Shown: in pieces, positions 1 through 8,762 of the stretch
Position numbering within the stretch: the stretch's first letter is position 1
Layout of the letters: every line of letters begins with the position of its first letter
Assembly (NCBI GenBank): GCA_021555105.2
Contig: CP134604.1
Location: 2,356,001-2,420,000 of the forward strand
Direction: 5' to 3'
DNA length: 64,000 bases
Source: Thalassospiraceae bacterium LMO-JJ14
GTDB lineage: Bacteria; Pseudomonadota; Alphaproteobacteria; Rhodospirillales; Casp-alpha2
Program-made: the position numbers and the translations under genes
The notes under the pieces: generated by a model
The model's database searches: none
Seen by the model: the letters and a program-made list of their open reading frames with translations, nothing else
Told to the model about the DNA's origin: nothing

Positions 1-1
1 G

Positions 2-1972
2 GAATTCGCGCAGCGCTACCCGCTTGTCGACGGACAGGGCAATTTCGGCAACATCGACGGCGATAACGCCGCCGCCATGCGCTACACCGAGGCACGCCTG
101 ACCGAAGTCGCAACACTTCTGCTCAAGGGCATCGACGAAGACGCCATCGATTTCCGCGACACCTATGACGGTGAGGAACATGAGCCGATTGTCCTGCCGG
201 CGGCTTTTCCCAATCTTCTGGCAAACGGTGCCGCCGGGATCGCGGTTGGCATGGCGACGAATATTCCGCCGCATAATGTCGCCGAGCTGTGTGACGCCAT
301 GCTGCACATCATCAAAACCGCGAAGCATACGACCGAAGCGGTGATGAATTCCCGCGTCACCTTTGAAAAACTTGTCGAATTCATCCCTGGTCCCGATTTT
401 CCGACCGGCGGCGAGCTTGTCGAATCCCGAGATAATATCATCGAGGCCTACCGCACCGGACGTGGCAGTTTCCGGCTTCGCGCCAAGTGGGAAGTCGAAA
501 AACTGGGGCAGGGGCTTTATCAGATCGTCATCACCGATATTCCGTACCAGGTGCAGAAGTCCCGCCTGATTGAAAAGACGGCGGAACTGCTGTTGGCACG
601 CAAGCTGCCGATGCTGGCCGATATTCGCGATGAATCGGCGGAAGACGTGCGCATTGTACTGGAACCGAAGTCGCGCAATGTCGAACCGGATATGCTGATG
701 GAACATCTGTTCCGCGAAACCGACATGGAAACGCGGATCAGCCTGAACCTCAATGTTCTGAACCGCGAAAACATTCCCGGCGTCATGAACCTGCGCGAAG
801 CGCTGGTCGCCTTCCTTGAGCACCGCGAGGATGTCCTCGTCCGCACTACCAAGCACCGTCTGGAAAAGATCGAACATCGGCTCGAAATTCTCGGCGGCTT
901 GCTGATTGCGTATCTTAATCTGGACGAAGTCATCCGCATCATCCGCGAGGAAGATGACGCCAAGAAAGTCCTCATGAAAACCTTCGAGCTGACCGATGTG
1001 CAGGTCGAAGCGATCCTCAATATGCGGCTGCGCCAGTTGCGGAAACTGGAAGAAATGGAAATCCGCAAGGAAGACAAGAATCTCAAGGCCGAGCGCAAGG
1101 ACCTGAAGGATCTGCTGAAAGACGAAACCAAGCGCTGGAAAACGGTTGAGGGCGAGCTCAAGGACCTGAAGCAATCGTTCGGGCCGAAAACCGATCTCGG
1201 CCGCCGCCGGACCAAAGTCGGCACCCCGCCGACCACCGTGATCGTTCCCATCGAAGCCATGATCGAGAAAGAGCCGGTAACCGTCGTGTATTCCGAAAAA
1301 GGCTGGATACGCGCCGCCAAGGGGCATCTGGACGATGTTTCAGGCCTGAAGTTCAAGGAAGGCGACAAGCTCAAGTTCTGGCTGCATGCCGAAACCACCG
1401 ACAAGGTGATCATTTTTGCCACCAACGGCCGCTTTTACACCATCGGTGTCGATAAGCTGCCCGGTGGCCGCGGTCATGGTGAGCCGATCCGCCTGATGGT
1501 CGATATTCCGAATGGCCACGACGTGGTCAAAATCATGAAATTCGAGGGGGGACGGAAATTCCTGGTGGCGTCCGATGTCGGACGCGGCTTCATCGTTCCC
1601 GAAGACGAGGTCGCGGCGCAGACCAAAAACGGCAAACAGATACTGAATGTCGGATCCAGTGACGAAGCGACGGCCCTGTCCGTTGTGCCCGATGGCGCGG
1701 ATCATGTCGCCGTTATCGGCACCAACCGCAAGCTGGTCATCTTCCCGATCGACGAATTGCCGGAAATGGGCCGGGGCAAGGGGGTCATCCTGCAACGCTA
1801 CAAGGACGGCGTCCTGTCCGACGTGCAGGCGTTCAAGCTGAAGGAAGGCGTGTCTTGGCAAACCGGCTCGGGATTGCGCTCGGAAACCGACCTCAAGGCA
1901 TGGATCGGCAAACGGGCAGGCGCCGGGCTGGTTAAACCGAAAGGTTTTCCGACCAATAACCGCTTTTCGTAA
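2..1972 (+). CDS. parC: DNA topoisomerase IV subunit A (5' partial)
   Basis: ParC is the DNA-breaking and rejoining subunit of topoisomerase IV, which decatenates daughter chromosomes with ParE. The reading frame is open from base 2, so the N-terminus lies outside the window. The fragment is 656 residues. The catalytic tyrosine lies in AAMRYTEARL, at codon 83-85. The quinolone-resistance serine region is upstream and not visible. The core is followed by a charged coiled-coil stretch (about 1030-1180) and beta-propeller-like repeats. The end, GKRAGAGLVKPKGFPTNNRF, is ParC-like, and I see no GyrA box, which argues against GyrA. The closing codon is TAA at 1970-1972. Confidence 0.96.
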   Translation, partial: EFAQRYPLVDGQGNFGNIDGDNAAAMRYTEARLTEVATLLLKGIDEDAIDFRDTYDGEEHEPIVLPAAFPNLLANGAAGIAVGMATNIPPHNVAELCDAMLHIIKTAKHTTEAVMNSRVTFEKLVEFIPGPDFPTGGELVESRDNIIEAYRTGRGSFRLRAKWEVEKLGQGLYQIVITDIPYQVQKSRLIEKTAELLLARKLPMLADIRDESAEDVRIVLEPKSRNVEPDMLMEHLFRETDMETRISLNLNVLNRENIPGVMNLREALVAFLEHREDVLVRTTKHRLEKIEHRLEILGGLLIAYLNLDEVIRIIREEDDAKKVLMKTFELTDVQVEAILNMRLRQLRKLEEMEIRKEDKNLKAERKDLKDLLKDETKRWKTVEGELKDLKQSFGPKTDLGRRRTKVGTPPTTVIVPIEAMIEKEPVTVVYSEKGWIRAAKGHLDDVSGLKFKEGDKLKFWLHAETTDKVIIFATNGRFYTIGVDKLPGGRGHGEPIRLMVDIPNGHDVVKIMKFEGGRKFLVASDVGRGFIVPEDEVAAQTKNGKQILNVGSSDEATALSVVPDGADHVAVIGTNRKLVIFPIDELPEMGRGKGVILQRYKDGVLSDVQAFKLKEGVSWQTGSGLRSETDLKAWIGKRAGAGLVKPKGFPTNNRFS

Positions 1973-2023
1973 TCCGGCGGATAACTGGACAACAGATCGA
2001 TTCTGCGCCAGACAGGTATCGTT

Positions 2024-2224
2024 ATGGAACGCGGTTTAGGCTACTTGCTTGGCGGTATCGTTGCCGTTCTCATGTTATCGACCGTCGCCATGCTTTTCAG
2101 CGGCGCGATTGTCGGGATTCTTTCGGCTATTATTGCATTTCCGCTCGCAGCCCCGCTCACGACATCGGCCGTGCTCATAACCCTCGTCGGTGCTGGCGTC
2201 TTATACTGGTGGAGGCGGCGGTAA
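2024..2224 (+). CDS. small two-helix membrane protein, unknown function
   Basis: A 66-residue protein made almost entirely of two hydrophobic segments (about residues 7-28 and 35-62), ending in the positively charged WWRRR, which suggests both ends face the cytoplasm. I do not recognise the family. It starts 51 bases after parC and stops 27 bases before the convergent transferase gene, so it fits neatly between two real genes. The ribosome-binding site is weak. Hydrophobic composition without frame-breaking codons favours a real gene, but an accidental frame cannot be excluded. Confidence 0.45.
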   Translation: MERGLGYLLGGIVAVLMLSTVAMLFSGAIVGILSAIIAFPLAAPLTTSAVLITLVGAGVLYWWRRR

Positions 2225-2251
2225 ACTCGGCACGTACTTGATTTCCAGCCG

Positions 2252-2974
2252 CTACTTGTCCATCCGCTCCCAACCGTCCGGGGTAATCCGTTCCAACGGT
2301 TTGAAGCGCGATTTATAGGACATGTTGGAACAGCCGCCGATCCAGAATCCCAGATACATATACGGTAATTCCTGTCCGTAGGCTTCACCGATCAGCCACA
2401 GGATCATGTATGTCCCCATGCTGCGCTCGGTATCGCTCTCGTCAAAGAAACTGTAGACTGCGGACAAACCATCACTCAGGCGGTCTACCAGGCAGGCCCC
2501 GGCAAGCGTCCCTGACGGCTTGCGGAATTCGACCACGAACGTGTTGACGGGCGTATCCTCGATCAAAGCCTGATAATCCAGGAAATCCATTTTCGACATA
2601 TCGCCGCCTTGGTGGCGCGAGCGCTGATAATCGCTGAAAAGCGCATACTGTTCATGCGTTGCGATGGGTTCAACGATTTCCGCCGTCAAATCGTTGTTGC
2701 GCCGTAAAATCCGTTTGAAAGACTTACCCGGTTTGAATTCGTCGACCACGACCCGCACCGCAACACAGGCATTGCAGTTTGGGCAGGCCGGGACATAACA
2801 GATGCCGTGCGAACGCCTGAAACCGGCCATTGAGAGCTGATCATGCAGGGCGTTGGCGTCACGGCCGACAAGCTCCGTCACAACACGCCGCTCAATCCGG
2901 CCCTCGATATACGGGCAGGGCAGGGGGGCCGTGGAAAAGAAAAACCGGGTGTCGGGTAACGCCTGGTGACGCAT
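2252..2974 (-). CDS. bpt: aspartate/glutamate leucyl- (or arginyl-) tRNA-protein transferase
   Basis: This family transfers leucine or arginine from aminoacyl-tRNA to N-terminal Asp/Glu residues, marking proteins for ClpS/ClpAP degradation (N-end rule). The 240-residue length is normal. The N-terminal half carries the family signature RFFFSTAPLPCPYIEGR and a cysteine cluster (CYVPACPNCNACVAVRV, about residues 58-74). The C-terminal half is the GNAT-like ATE_C domain, including the YLGFWIGGC region. Bacterial members of this form are usually Bpt, with leucyl specificity, but specificity cannot be read from sequence alone. The gene stands alone, convergent with the parC side, 96 bases downstream of motB on the same strand. 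Confidence 0.93.
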   Translation of the reverse strand: MRHQALPDTRFFFSTAPLPCPYIEGRIERRVVTELVGRDANALHDQLSMAGFRRSHGICYVPACPNCNACVAVRVVVDEFKPGKSFKRILRRNNDLTAEIVEPIATHEQYALFSDYQRSRHQGGDMSKMDFLDYQALIEDTPVNTFVVEFRKPSGTLAGACLVDRLSDGLSAVYSFFDESDTERSMGTYMILWLIGEAYGQELPYMYLGFWIGGCSNMSYKSRFKPLERITPDGWERMDK

Positions 2975-3070
2975 CTGCTATTCCGCTTTCGGTATCATCA
3001 GAATGAAAACGTTACGGCATTTAAGGGGGCAAGTGCAATTCTCACGAATGCATCCGCCGTATCGCAATGA

Positions 3071-4165
3071 TCAGCGCGCGATATTCTGGTCGAGTTCAAG
3101 CCCAAGGCTCGGCACGGGAAGAGACCCTGACTGCGGTTTACGGGCCTGCGACGGCACAACGCTGGCTGGGGCTGGCGGCGCGGACTGTTCATTACGGATC
3201 TTATTCAGACCAGGCAAGGCTTCCGGTTCCCCCGGCTTGGCGCCACCGGCTTCTTCGGCCTTTACCACAGGATTATCCTTGCCGGTTCCACGCAGCATGA
3301 TAACGGAAAGCCGACGGTTCGACGGGTGTGTCGGGTTATCCGCGACCAAAGGCTCTGTCGCCGCTTTACCGACGACACGGTCAAAGCGGTCTTCGGGAAT
3401 GCCGATCTGCATCAGCCAGCGGCGAGCAGCATTGGCTCGGTCCGCGGACAATTCCCAGTTGGAATAGTCATTGCCGCCGCCAAACCGAGTCGAATCCGTA
3501 TGTCCTGAAATAGAAATGTTTTGCGGCAAAGACTTGATGATTTCCGCGGCTACTTCCAGCAGGCGCTTTGTATGCAGGAACAATTCCGCCGAGCCGCTCT
3601 GGAACATCGAAAGGCCGTCCTTGTCGACAAGCTGAAGGCGTAGACCTTCGGGCGTGTTGTCGATCAGAAGGCTGTCCTTCATGGCCTTCAGTTGCGGAAT
3701 GCTCTCGAGTGTCGCTTCAAGCTGTTCTTTCGCTTCTTCGAACTGCTGCTGCTCTTTCTGTTTCAGGACTTCGGCGGCGGCTTCCTCATCGGGCGCACTG
3801 CCGTCCTGGTTTTCCGCATTGTCCGAACCGCCTGTCCCGGCTTTCGGTGGGGGCAAGTCGACCGTAACGCTATCGCGTGACGTCGTGTTCTGCGCAGCGC
3901 CTTCTTCGGTAATTGTCTTGCCGCCAAGGATATCGCCGGAGCCGCTGGTCGATTGTGAGGCCGTCACGGGGGCGAAATAGTTCGAAATACCTTCCAACTG
4001 CTCTTGCGTGACCGAGTTCAGCAACCACAACAGCAGAAAGAACGCCATCATGGCGGTCACAAAGTCGGCATACGCAATCTTCCAGGCGCCACCGTGGTGA
4101 CCGTGCCCGCCCTTGTTGATCTTCTTGATGATGATCGGGCTTTTTGATGCGCTTTCTTCGGCCAT
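3071..4165 (-). CDS. motB: flagellar motor stator protein MotB
   Basis: MotB anchors the stator of the flagellar motor to peptidoglycan and forms the ion channel with MotA. The 364-residue protein has a basic, His-rich cytoplasmic N-terminus (GGHGHHGG), one transmembrane helix (about 32-52) carrying the proton-binding aspartate at residue 34 (YADFVTAMMAFF), a long acidic and Gln-rich linker, and a C-terminal OmpA-like peptidoglycan-binding domain (ISGHTDSTRFGG). The channel residues look like the proton-driven type rather than sodium-driven PomB. It lies 12 bases after motA and is surely co-transcribed with it. The C-terminal tail after the OmpA domain is Pro/Ala-rich. Confidence 0.96.
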   Translation of the reverse strand: MAEESASKSPIIIKKINKGGHGHHGGAWKIAYADFVTAMMAFFLLLWLLNSVTQEQLEGISNYFAPVTASQSTSGSGDILGGKTITEEGAAQNTTSRDSVTVDLPPPKAGTGGSDNAENQDGSAPDEEAAAEVLKQKEQQQFEEAKEQLEATLESIPQLKAMKDSLLIDNTPEGLRLQLVDKDGLSMFQSGSAELFLHTKRLLEVAAEIIKSLPQNISISGHTDSTRFGGGNDYSNWELSADRANAARRWLMQIGIPEDRFDRVVGKAATEPLVADNPTHPSNRRLSVIMLRGTGKDNPVVKAEEAGGAKPGEPEALPGLNKIRNEQSAPPAPASVVPSQARKPQSGSLPVPSLGLELDQNIAR

Positions 4166-4177
4166 TCGTGGCCCCCG

Positions 4178-5038
4178 TTAGCCCGGCGCCGGCAGGTTCT
4201 GGGTAATTTCTTCAAGTTCCGCAAAGCTCGGACGGTATTCATCCGGGAGCACCTTGCGGGCAAATTCGACCGAAACCTGCGGGGCGTAACCCTGCATGTG
4301 CCCCATCAAACCCATTTTCATACACATGAAATAGTGATGTTCCGAGTTGTATGCCGCTTCAAGATTCGACGCCATCGGCAGAACGAAACCGTATGCCACG
4401 AGAATCCCCGAGAACGTACCGACCAGTGCCGCACCGATCAGGCCGCCCAGAACTTCGGGCGGTTCGGTAATCGAGCTCATGGTGACGATAACACCCAGCA
4501 CGGCTGCAACGATGCCGAGGGCCGGAATGGCTTCACCGATACTGCGCATCGCCGACGAGACCATGAGTTTCTCGTGGTGATGGACATCAAGCTCCTGGTC
4601 CATGATGGATTCGATCTCGTGCGCATTGCTGGCCCCCAGTGTCAGAAGGCGCAGATAATCACAGAAGAAATCGATGGCATGATGGTCATGCTGAAACTTC
4701 GGAAAATTAGCAAAAAGCGTGCTTTCATGTGGTTTTTCAACATGTTGCTCCAAAGCAAGGTCGCCCTTGGATTTGGCCAGACGGAACACGCTGTAAATGC
4801 AGCTCAGCAATTCGACATAGGCGTCTTTCTTGTATTTCGGCCCCTTGACCATGGTGCCGACAGACTTGAAGGCACCTATGACAACCGGCTTCGGGTTCCC
4901 GGCCAGGAACGCGCCAAGTGCGCCACCAAGAATGATGACGTATTCGATTGGTTGCCAAAGGATGCGCAAGTCACCGTGAACTGAGTAACCACCGAATACG
5001 CAACCGATAACAAGAACGATACCGATGATGAAAAACAT
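4178..5038 (-). CDS. motA: flagellar motor stator protein MotA
   Basis: MotA is the torque-generating stator subunit. The 286-residue protein has the expected four membrane helices: two near the N-terminus (residues 2-20 and about 30-48) and two later (about 165-185 and 197-220). The large cytoplasmic loop holds the charged residues that contact FliG. The helix-3 signature IGEAIPALGIVAAVLG is present. It is the first gene of a motA-motB operon transcribed leftward. Its start is 181 bases from the divergent flavin reductase gene, so the motAB promoter must lie in 5039-5219. No other flagellar genes are nearby, which is common for motAB in alphaproteobacteria. Confidence 0.97.
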   Translation of the reverse strand: MFFIIGIVLVIGCVFGGYSVHGDLRILWQPIEYVIILGGALGAFLAGNPKPVVIGAFKSVGTMVKGPKYKKDAYVELLSCIYSVFRLAKSKGDLALEQHVEKPHESTLFANFPKFQHDHHAIDFFCDYLRLLTLGASNAHEIESIMDQELDVHHHEKLMVSSAMRSIGEAIPALGIVAAVLGVIVTMSSITEPPEVLGGLIGAALVGTFSGILVAYGFVLPMASNLEAAYNSEHHYFMCMKMGLMGHMQGYAPQVSVEFARKVLPDEYRPSFAELEEITQNLPAPG

Positions 5039-5219
5039 CTAGCAGGCTCTCAAACGTTAATATTTTCGCGCCCGCTTATCGCGTGGACGGGCAAAGTGAC
5101 CCCTATCACCGCTATAGAGGGATTTTGGTTGAAACTCAAGTGTTTGGCACTATTTAGAAGCATTATTCGAAACGGCCTTGATGTTTCATTTCAGTCCGCC
5201 GGCATGCTAAAGAAAGTAG

Positions 5220-5717
5220 ATGTCTGTCGAACCCCAACAGTTCCGCCAAGCACTCGCTAAATTTGCCAGTGGCGTAACCGTCATCAGCGCGCTTGGGGCG
5301 GACGGTGTGCCTGTCGGGGTGACAGTCAGTGCCTTCACGTCGCTTTCCCTGTCACCGCCGCTGATTCTTGTATGCCTTGATAACATGACGTCGCAAATAA
5401 GGACTTATACGGATGGCCCCGGATTTAACGTGAATATTCTTTCGGCAGAGCAGGAAGACATCTCCAACGCCTTCGCCTATCCGGGTCCGATACCGCCTTT
5501 CGATACAGTCCCTTATGAACTGGGCGTCCATGGGCTCCCGCTTATCCGCAACGCATCGGCAAATCTTGAATGCCGCCGCGAGGCCGTATATCCGGGGGGC
5601 GATCATGTCATTGTCGTCGGGGAAGTCGTGCATGCCCTTTGGGACGATTCTCTGGACCCGTTGGTGTATGCTGCCGGCAAGTACCGGACGCTCAGGCATC
5701 TGGAACCGACGGCATGA
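5220..5717 (+). CDS. flavin reductase family protein
   Basis: A 165-residue single-domain protein of the flavin-reductase-like split-barrel family. Such proteins reduce FMN or FAD with NAD(P)H, usually to feed a two-component monooxygenase or to handle flavin. The family signatures FASGVTVISA near residue 15 and VSAFTSLSLSPPLILVCL around 37-54 are clear. No partner monooxygenase is visible nearby. The ATG is preceded by a purine-rich AAGAAAG. Its stop codon overlaps the start of the next gene (ATGA), so the two are translationally coupled. Substrate is unknown. Confidence 0.85.
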   Translation: MSVEPQQFRQALAKFASGVTVISALGADGVPVGVTVSAFTSLSLSPPLILVCLDNMTSQIRTYTDGPGFNVNILSAEQEDISNAFAYPGPIPPFDTVPYELGVHGLPLIRNASANLECRREAVYPGGDHVIVVGEVVHALWDDSLDPLVYAAGKYRTLRHLEPTA

Positions 5718-6484
5718 CGCGCGAGGCGCGCTGGCCGGTGCCATGCACGCTCACGGCATCAATCGTCGCCGCCGGCGCCGCCCTTGCGATCTGGGGTTTT
5801 GCCCCGGCGGAATTTCCCCGCTCGCATACAACGCTTCTGGGCTTGGCCTTCTTTGCCGGTATCCTCGCCGTCGTTATCGGTCGCATCATGCATCTGGGTA
5901 CGGCATGGCTGGTACTGTGCGCCATTGCCACGCCGGCCCTGGTTCTGGTGCCTGTCTATCAACCGCCGGTGTGGATATTTCCGGCGATCGTGCTCGTGCT
6001 TGCCGGGTTTTACATCAATGGCGTCCGTGAGCAGGTGCCGCTGTATCTGTCCAATGCAATCACCGAACGTGAAATTTCAGCGCTTTTTGAGCGGGCAGGG
6101 GGCCGATTGTTCATCGACCTCGGCTGCGGGCTTGGCGGCGTCGTCGCTGCCGTTGCGAAGTCCAATACGGATGCCCGCGTAATCGGCGTCGAGACAGCGC
6201 CACTGTCGTTTCTGGTTTCATGGCTCAGGATCGCGGCACTCGGACGGCAGACCGCCCGGATCCAGTTTCGGAGTATCTGGGATACGGATGTCAGCGATGC
6301 CGATGCGGTCTATGCGTTTTTATCGCCGGCGCCGATGGCTCGGCTCTACGAAAAGCTCAAAACCGAGATGAAGCCCGGTTCTCTGTTCATATCCAACAGT
6401 TTCGCCGTTCCCGGCGGTGAACCGGATGAAATCGTGCAGGTCGACGATTCACGCCAGACGCAATTGCTGATTTGGCGTATGTGA
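5714..6484 (+). CDS. membrane-anchored class I SAM-dependent methyltransferase
   Basis: A 256-residue protein with two parts. Residues about 13-100 form four hydrophobic helices. Residues about 105-256 form a Rossmann-type methyltransferase domain with the SAM-binding motif FIDLGCGLGG (133-142), followed by an acidic residue at the end of strand 2 (VIGVETAP). The start chosen is the ATG that overlaps the flavin reductase stop (ATGA). Upstream in-frame codons lie inside that gene. The substrate is unknown; anchoring suggests a lipid, quinone or membrane protein, but this is inference. It is convergent with the threonine dehydratase gene, 7 bases away. Confidence 0.78.
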   Translation: MTREARWPVPCTLTASIVAAGAALAIWGFAPAEFPRSHTTLLGLAFFAGILAVVIGRIMHLGTAWLVLCAIATPALVLVPVYQPPVWIFPAIVLVLAGFYINGVREQVPLYLSNAITEREISALFERAGGRLFIDLGCGLGGVVAAVAKSNTDARVIGVETAPLSFLVSWLRIAALGRQTARIQFRSIWDTDVSDADAVYAFLSPAPMARLYEKLKTEMKPGSLFISNSFAVPGGEPDEIVQVDDSRQTQLLIWRM

Positions 6485-6491
6485 GCGCGCC

Positions 6492-7703
6492 TTAACGCAT
6501 ATCCGACAGCAGACGCGTGCCGAAGCCCTTGGCCTCCAACGCCGCCATGATCTCGCGCACATGGTTGGCATTGATGGTCTCGATGGCGATATCGACATCC
6601 GCTTCCTTGACCGGGACATCGCGGAACATGCGCTGATGCAGGACATCGACGATATTGCCGCCCTTGTTCCCGATGATCCCTGCAACGGCAGCAAGCGCAC
6701 CAGGCATATCGATCAGCGATATGCGCAGTTTGGCCAGCCTGCCATCGTGAACCAATCCACGCATCAACACCGATGACAGCAGTCTCGAATCGATGTTGCC
6801 GCCGGAAATCATCAACCCGACCTTGCGTCCCTTGAAGCGTTCGGGGTCGGCCAGCACCGTCGCCAGCGGCACGGCTCCCGAGCCTTCGACGATCAGCCGT
6901 TGAACTTCGACGAGAATCTGCACCGCGCGTTCGATGTCGGCTTCGCTGACCACGGAAATGGATTTCATATGCCGCTTCAGGATCGGGGTCGTAATTTCCC
7001 CCGGCTCCTTGACCGCAATCCCGTCGGCGATGGTCTGCCCACTGCCGTGCGGCGGCTCACCCTTGAAAGCCTGGCACATGGAAGGGTAGGCATCTGCCTG
7101 CGCACCGACGACTTCAAGAGCCGGATTGTGCGCGGCTGCGGCAATGCAGCACCCAGCGGCAAGCCCGCCGCCACCGATCGGCACGATAATCGCATCCAGA
7201 TCCGGCACGTCTTCAAGAAATTCCGCCGTCGCCGTACCTTGTCCCGCGATCACATGCGGATCGTCATAAGGATGGATGAAGACCTTGCCCTCGGCCTCGG
7301 CGGTCTGCATGGCAAGAATTCTGGACTCGGCAACCGTTTCACCTTCAAGAATGACCTTCGCGCCAAGCGCTTCGGTGCGCGCGACCTTGGTGAACGGTGT
7401 ATTGGCCGGCATATAGATTGCCGCCGGGATACCCATCTTTTGTGCGTGAAAACCGACACCCTGGGCATGGTTGCCGGCAGAAGCGGCGAGCACGCCTGCC
7501 TTGCGTTCGGCATCACTCAACGCCGCCATGCGCACATAGGACCCGCGCACCTTGAAGGACCCCGTCACCTGCTGGCTTTCGAGTTTCAGATAAACCTCGG
7601 CACCGGTCAGTTTCGATAGCGCCGGCGAGGCAATCGACGGGGTGCGGAGGACATGCCCCGCCAAAAGTTCCCGTGCATCAGTGATATCCTTGAAATCGAT
7701 CAC
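6492..7703 (-). CDS. ilvA: threonine ammonia-lyase with C-terminal ACT domain
   Basis: A PLP enzyme that deaminates L-threonine to 2-oxobutanoate and ammonia, the first step of isoleucine synthesis or threonine breakdown. With the GTG start at 7703 it is 403 residues. The PLP lysine is K51 in GSFKVRGSY, the phosphate-binding loop is GGGGLAAG, and a single ACT domain occupies about 325-403. The GTG start is preferred over the ATG at 7736 because GGAGG lies 5 bases before the GTG and MIDFKDITDAREL matches the family start. The single short ACT domain resembles the catabolic or short biosynthetic form, not the long E. coli IlvA. It is the last gene of a four-gene minus-strand cluster. Confidence 0.9.
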   Translation of the reverse strand: MIDFKDITDARELLAGHVLRTPSIASPALSKLTGAEVYLKLESQQVTGSFKVRGSYVRMAALSDAERKAGVLAASAGNHAQGVGFHAQKMGIPAAIYMPANTPFTKVARTEALGAKVILEGETVAESRILAMQTAEAEGKVFIHPYDDPHVIAGQGTATAEFLEDVPDLDAIIVPIGGGGLAAGCCIAAAAHNPALEVVGAQADAYPSMCQAFKGEPPHGSGQTIADGIAVKEPGEITTPILKRHMKSISVVSEADIERAVQILVEVQRLIVEGSGAVPLATVLADPERFKGRKVGLMISGGNIDSRLLSSVLMRGLVHDGRLAKLRISLIDMPGALAAVAGIIGNKGGNIVDVLHQRMFRDVPVKEADVDIAIETINANHVREIMAALEAKGFGTRLLSDMR

Positions 7704-7772
7704 GCGCGCCTCCGTCACAGAAGGCGGGTCATACACCCCGGATGCGGCTCTGTCACCGATTTTGAAGGGAAT

Positions 7773-8762
7773 TCACATCGACAATGCGCGGGCCAGCATC
7801 TCCGGATCGGCATTGCCGCCTGAACAGACGACGACGACCGTCTTGCCCGCAAGATCGATTTTCTGCGTCAGTGCACAGGCCAACGCCACGGCGCCGCCCG
7901 GCTCGACAACGATCTTGAGCGACAGCATCGCCGTTCTCATGGCCATTAAGACCTCATCGTCGCTGACACTGAGGCCGCCTTTCAGCAGACGGCTGTTGAG
8001 CGAAAACGTCAGTTTGCCCGGTATCGGCGCCAACAGCGCATCGCAGATGGAAAATGCACCGGCAGGCACCGGTTGGCGCGTTCCGGCTTCGAGCGAACGT
8101 TTGTGATCGTCATAGGTTTCCGGCTCGGCGCTGTACACGGGGCAGGCGAGGGTTTCCGAGATTGCCAGGGCGGTACCGGAGATCAGACCACCACCGCCCG
8201 CAGGCACGATCACGGCATCGGGCTTGATATCCATCTCCTGCGACTGCTCGGCGATCTCGAGACCGATGGTCCCCTGACCGGCAATGATCAGCGGTTCGTC
8301 ATAGGGTTTGACGAGGACCGCGCCCTGTTCCTTCTGCAACTGCTCGCCAATCTCCTCGCGGCTTTCCGTCATACGGTCGTACAGCACGACGGTTCCGCCG
8401 AGCGCTTTGGTATTCTCGATTTTCGCCGTCGGTGCATCCTTCGGCATGATGATGGTGGACTTCATTCCCATCAGGGTCGCCGCCGCGGCCACGCCCTGTG
8501 CATGGTTGCCGGACGAGAAAGCGACGACACCGTTGGCGCGCATATCTTCGGGGATGCGCGATATCTTGTTGAAAGCCCCCCGGAACTTAAACGAACCGGT
8601 GCGCTGAAGACATTCCGGTTTGACGACGAGACGAAAACCCAACTGCTCGTTGAGGATCGAGTTTTCAAGCAAAGGCGTGCGCCGGGTCCACCCTTGCAAC
8701 TGCCGCTGGGCATCCTTGATATCTGCAAAGACCGGGGGTTCAGAACTGTTCAAGGAATCCAT
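7773..8762 (-). CDS. PLP-dependent threonine/serine dehydratase-like protein
   Basis: A 329-residue fold-type II PLP enzyme, paralogous to the next gene but without an ACT domain. The Schiff-base lysine is K59 in TGSFKFRGAF. Other family marks are SSGNHAQGVA, the phosphate loop GGGGLISG, and CSGGNADPE near the end. Related enzymes include serine racemase, threonine dehydratase, hydroxyaspartate dehydratase and EutB of ectoine breakdown; sequence alone does not decide. Its ATG lies 23 bases inside the end of the upstream alpha/beta hydrolase gene, with GAGG 7 bases ahead, so the two are translationally coupled. Lack of ACT suggests no allosteric control by amino acids. Confidence 0.85.
   Translation of the reverse strand: MDSLNSSEPPVFADIKDAQRQLQGWTRRTPLLENSILNEQLGFRLVVKPECLQRTGSFKFRGAFNKISRIPEDMRANGVVAFSSGNHAQGVAAAATLMGMKSTIIMPKDAPTAKIENTKALGGTVVLYDRMTESREEIGEQLQKEQGAVLVKPYDEPLIIAGQGTIGLEIAEQSQEMDIKPDAVIVPAGGGGLISGTALAISETLACPVYSAEPETYDDHKRSLEAGTRQPVPAGAFSICDALLAPIPGKLTFSLNSRLLKGGLSVSDDEVLMAMRTAMLSLKIVVEPGGAVALACALTQKIDLAGKTVVVVCSGGNADPEMLARALSM

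Noticed and set aside
520-1425. Ser/Arg-rich minus-strand frame opposite parC
   Set aside because: Composition is typical of antisense translation of a coding strand, and parC is secure.
7704-7736. ATG start 11 codons upstream for the threonine ammonia-lyase
   Set aside because: The GTG at 7703 has GGAGG at ideal spacing and matches the family N-terminus; the ATG has no well-spaced ribosome site.
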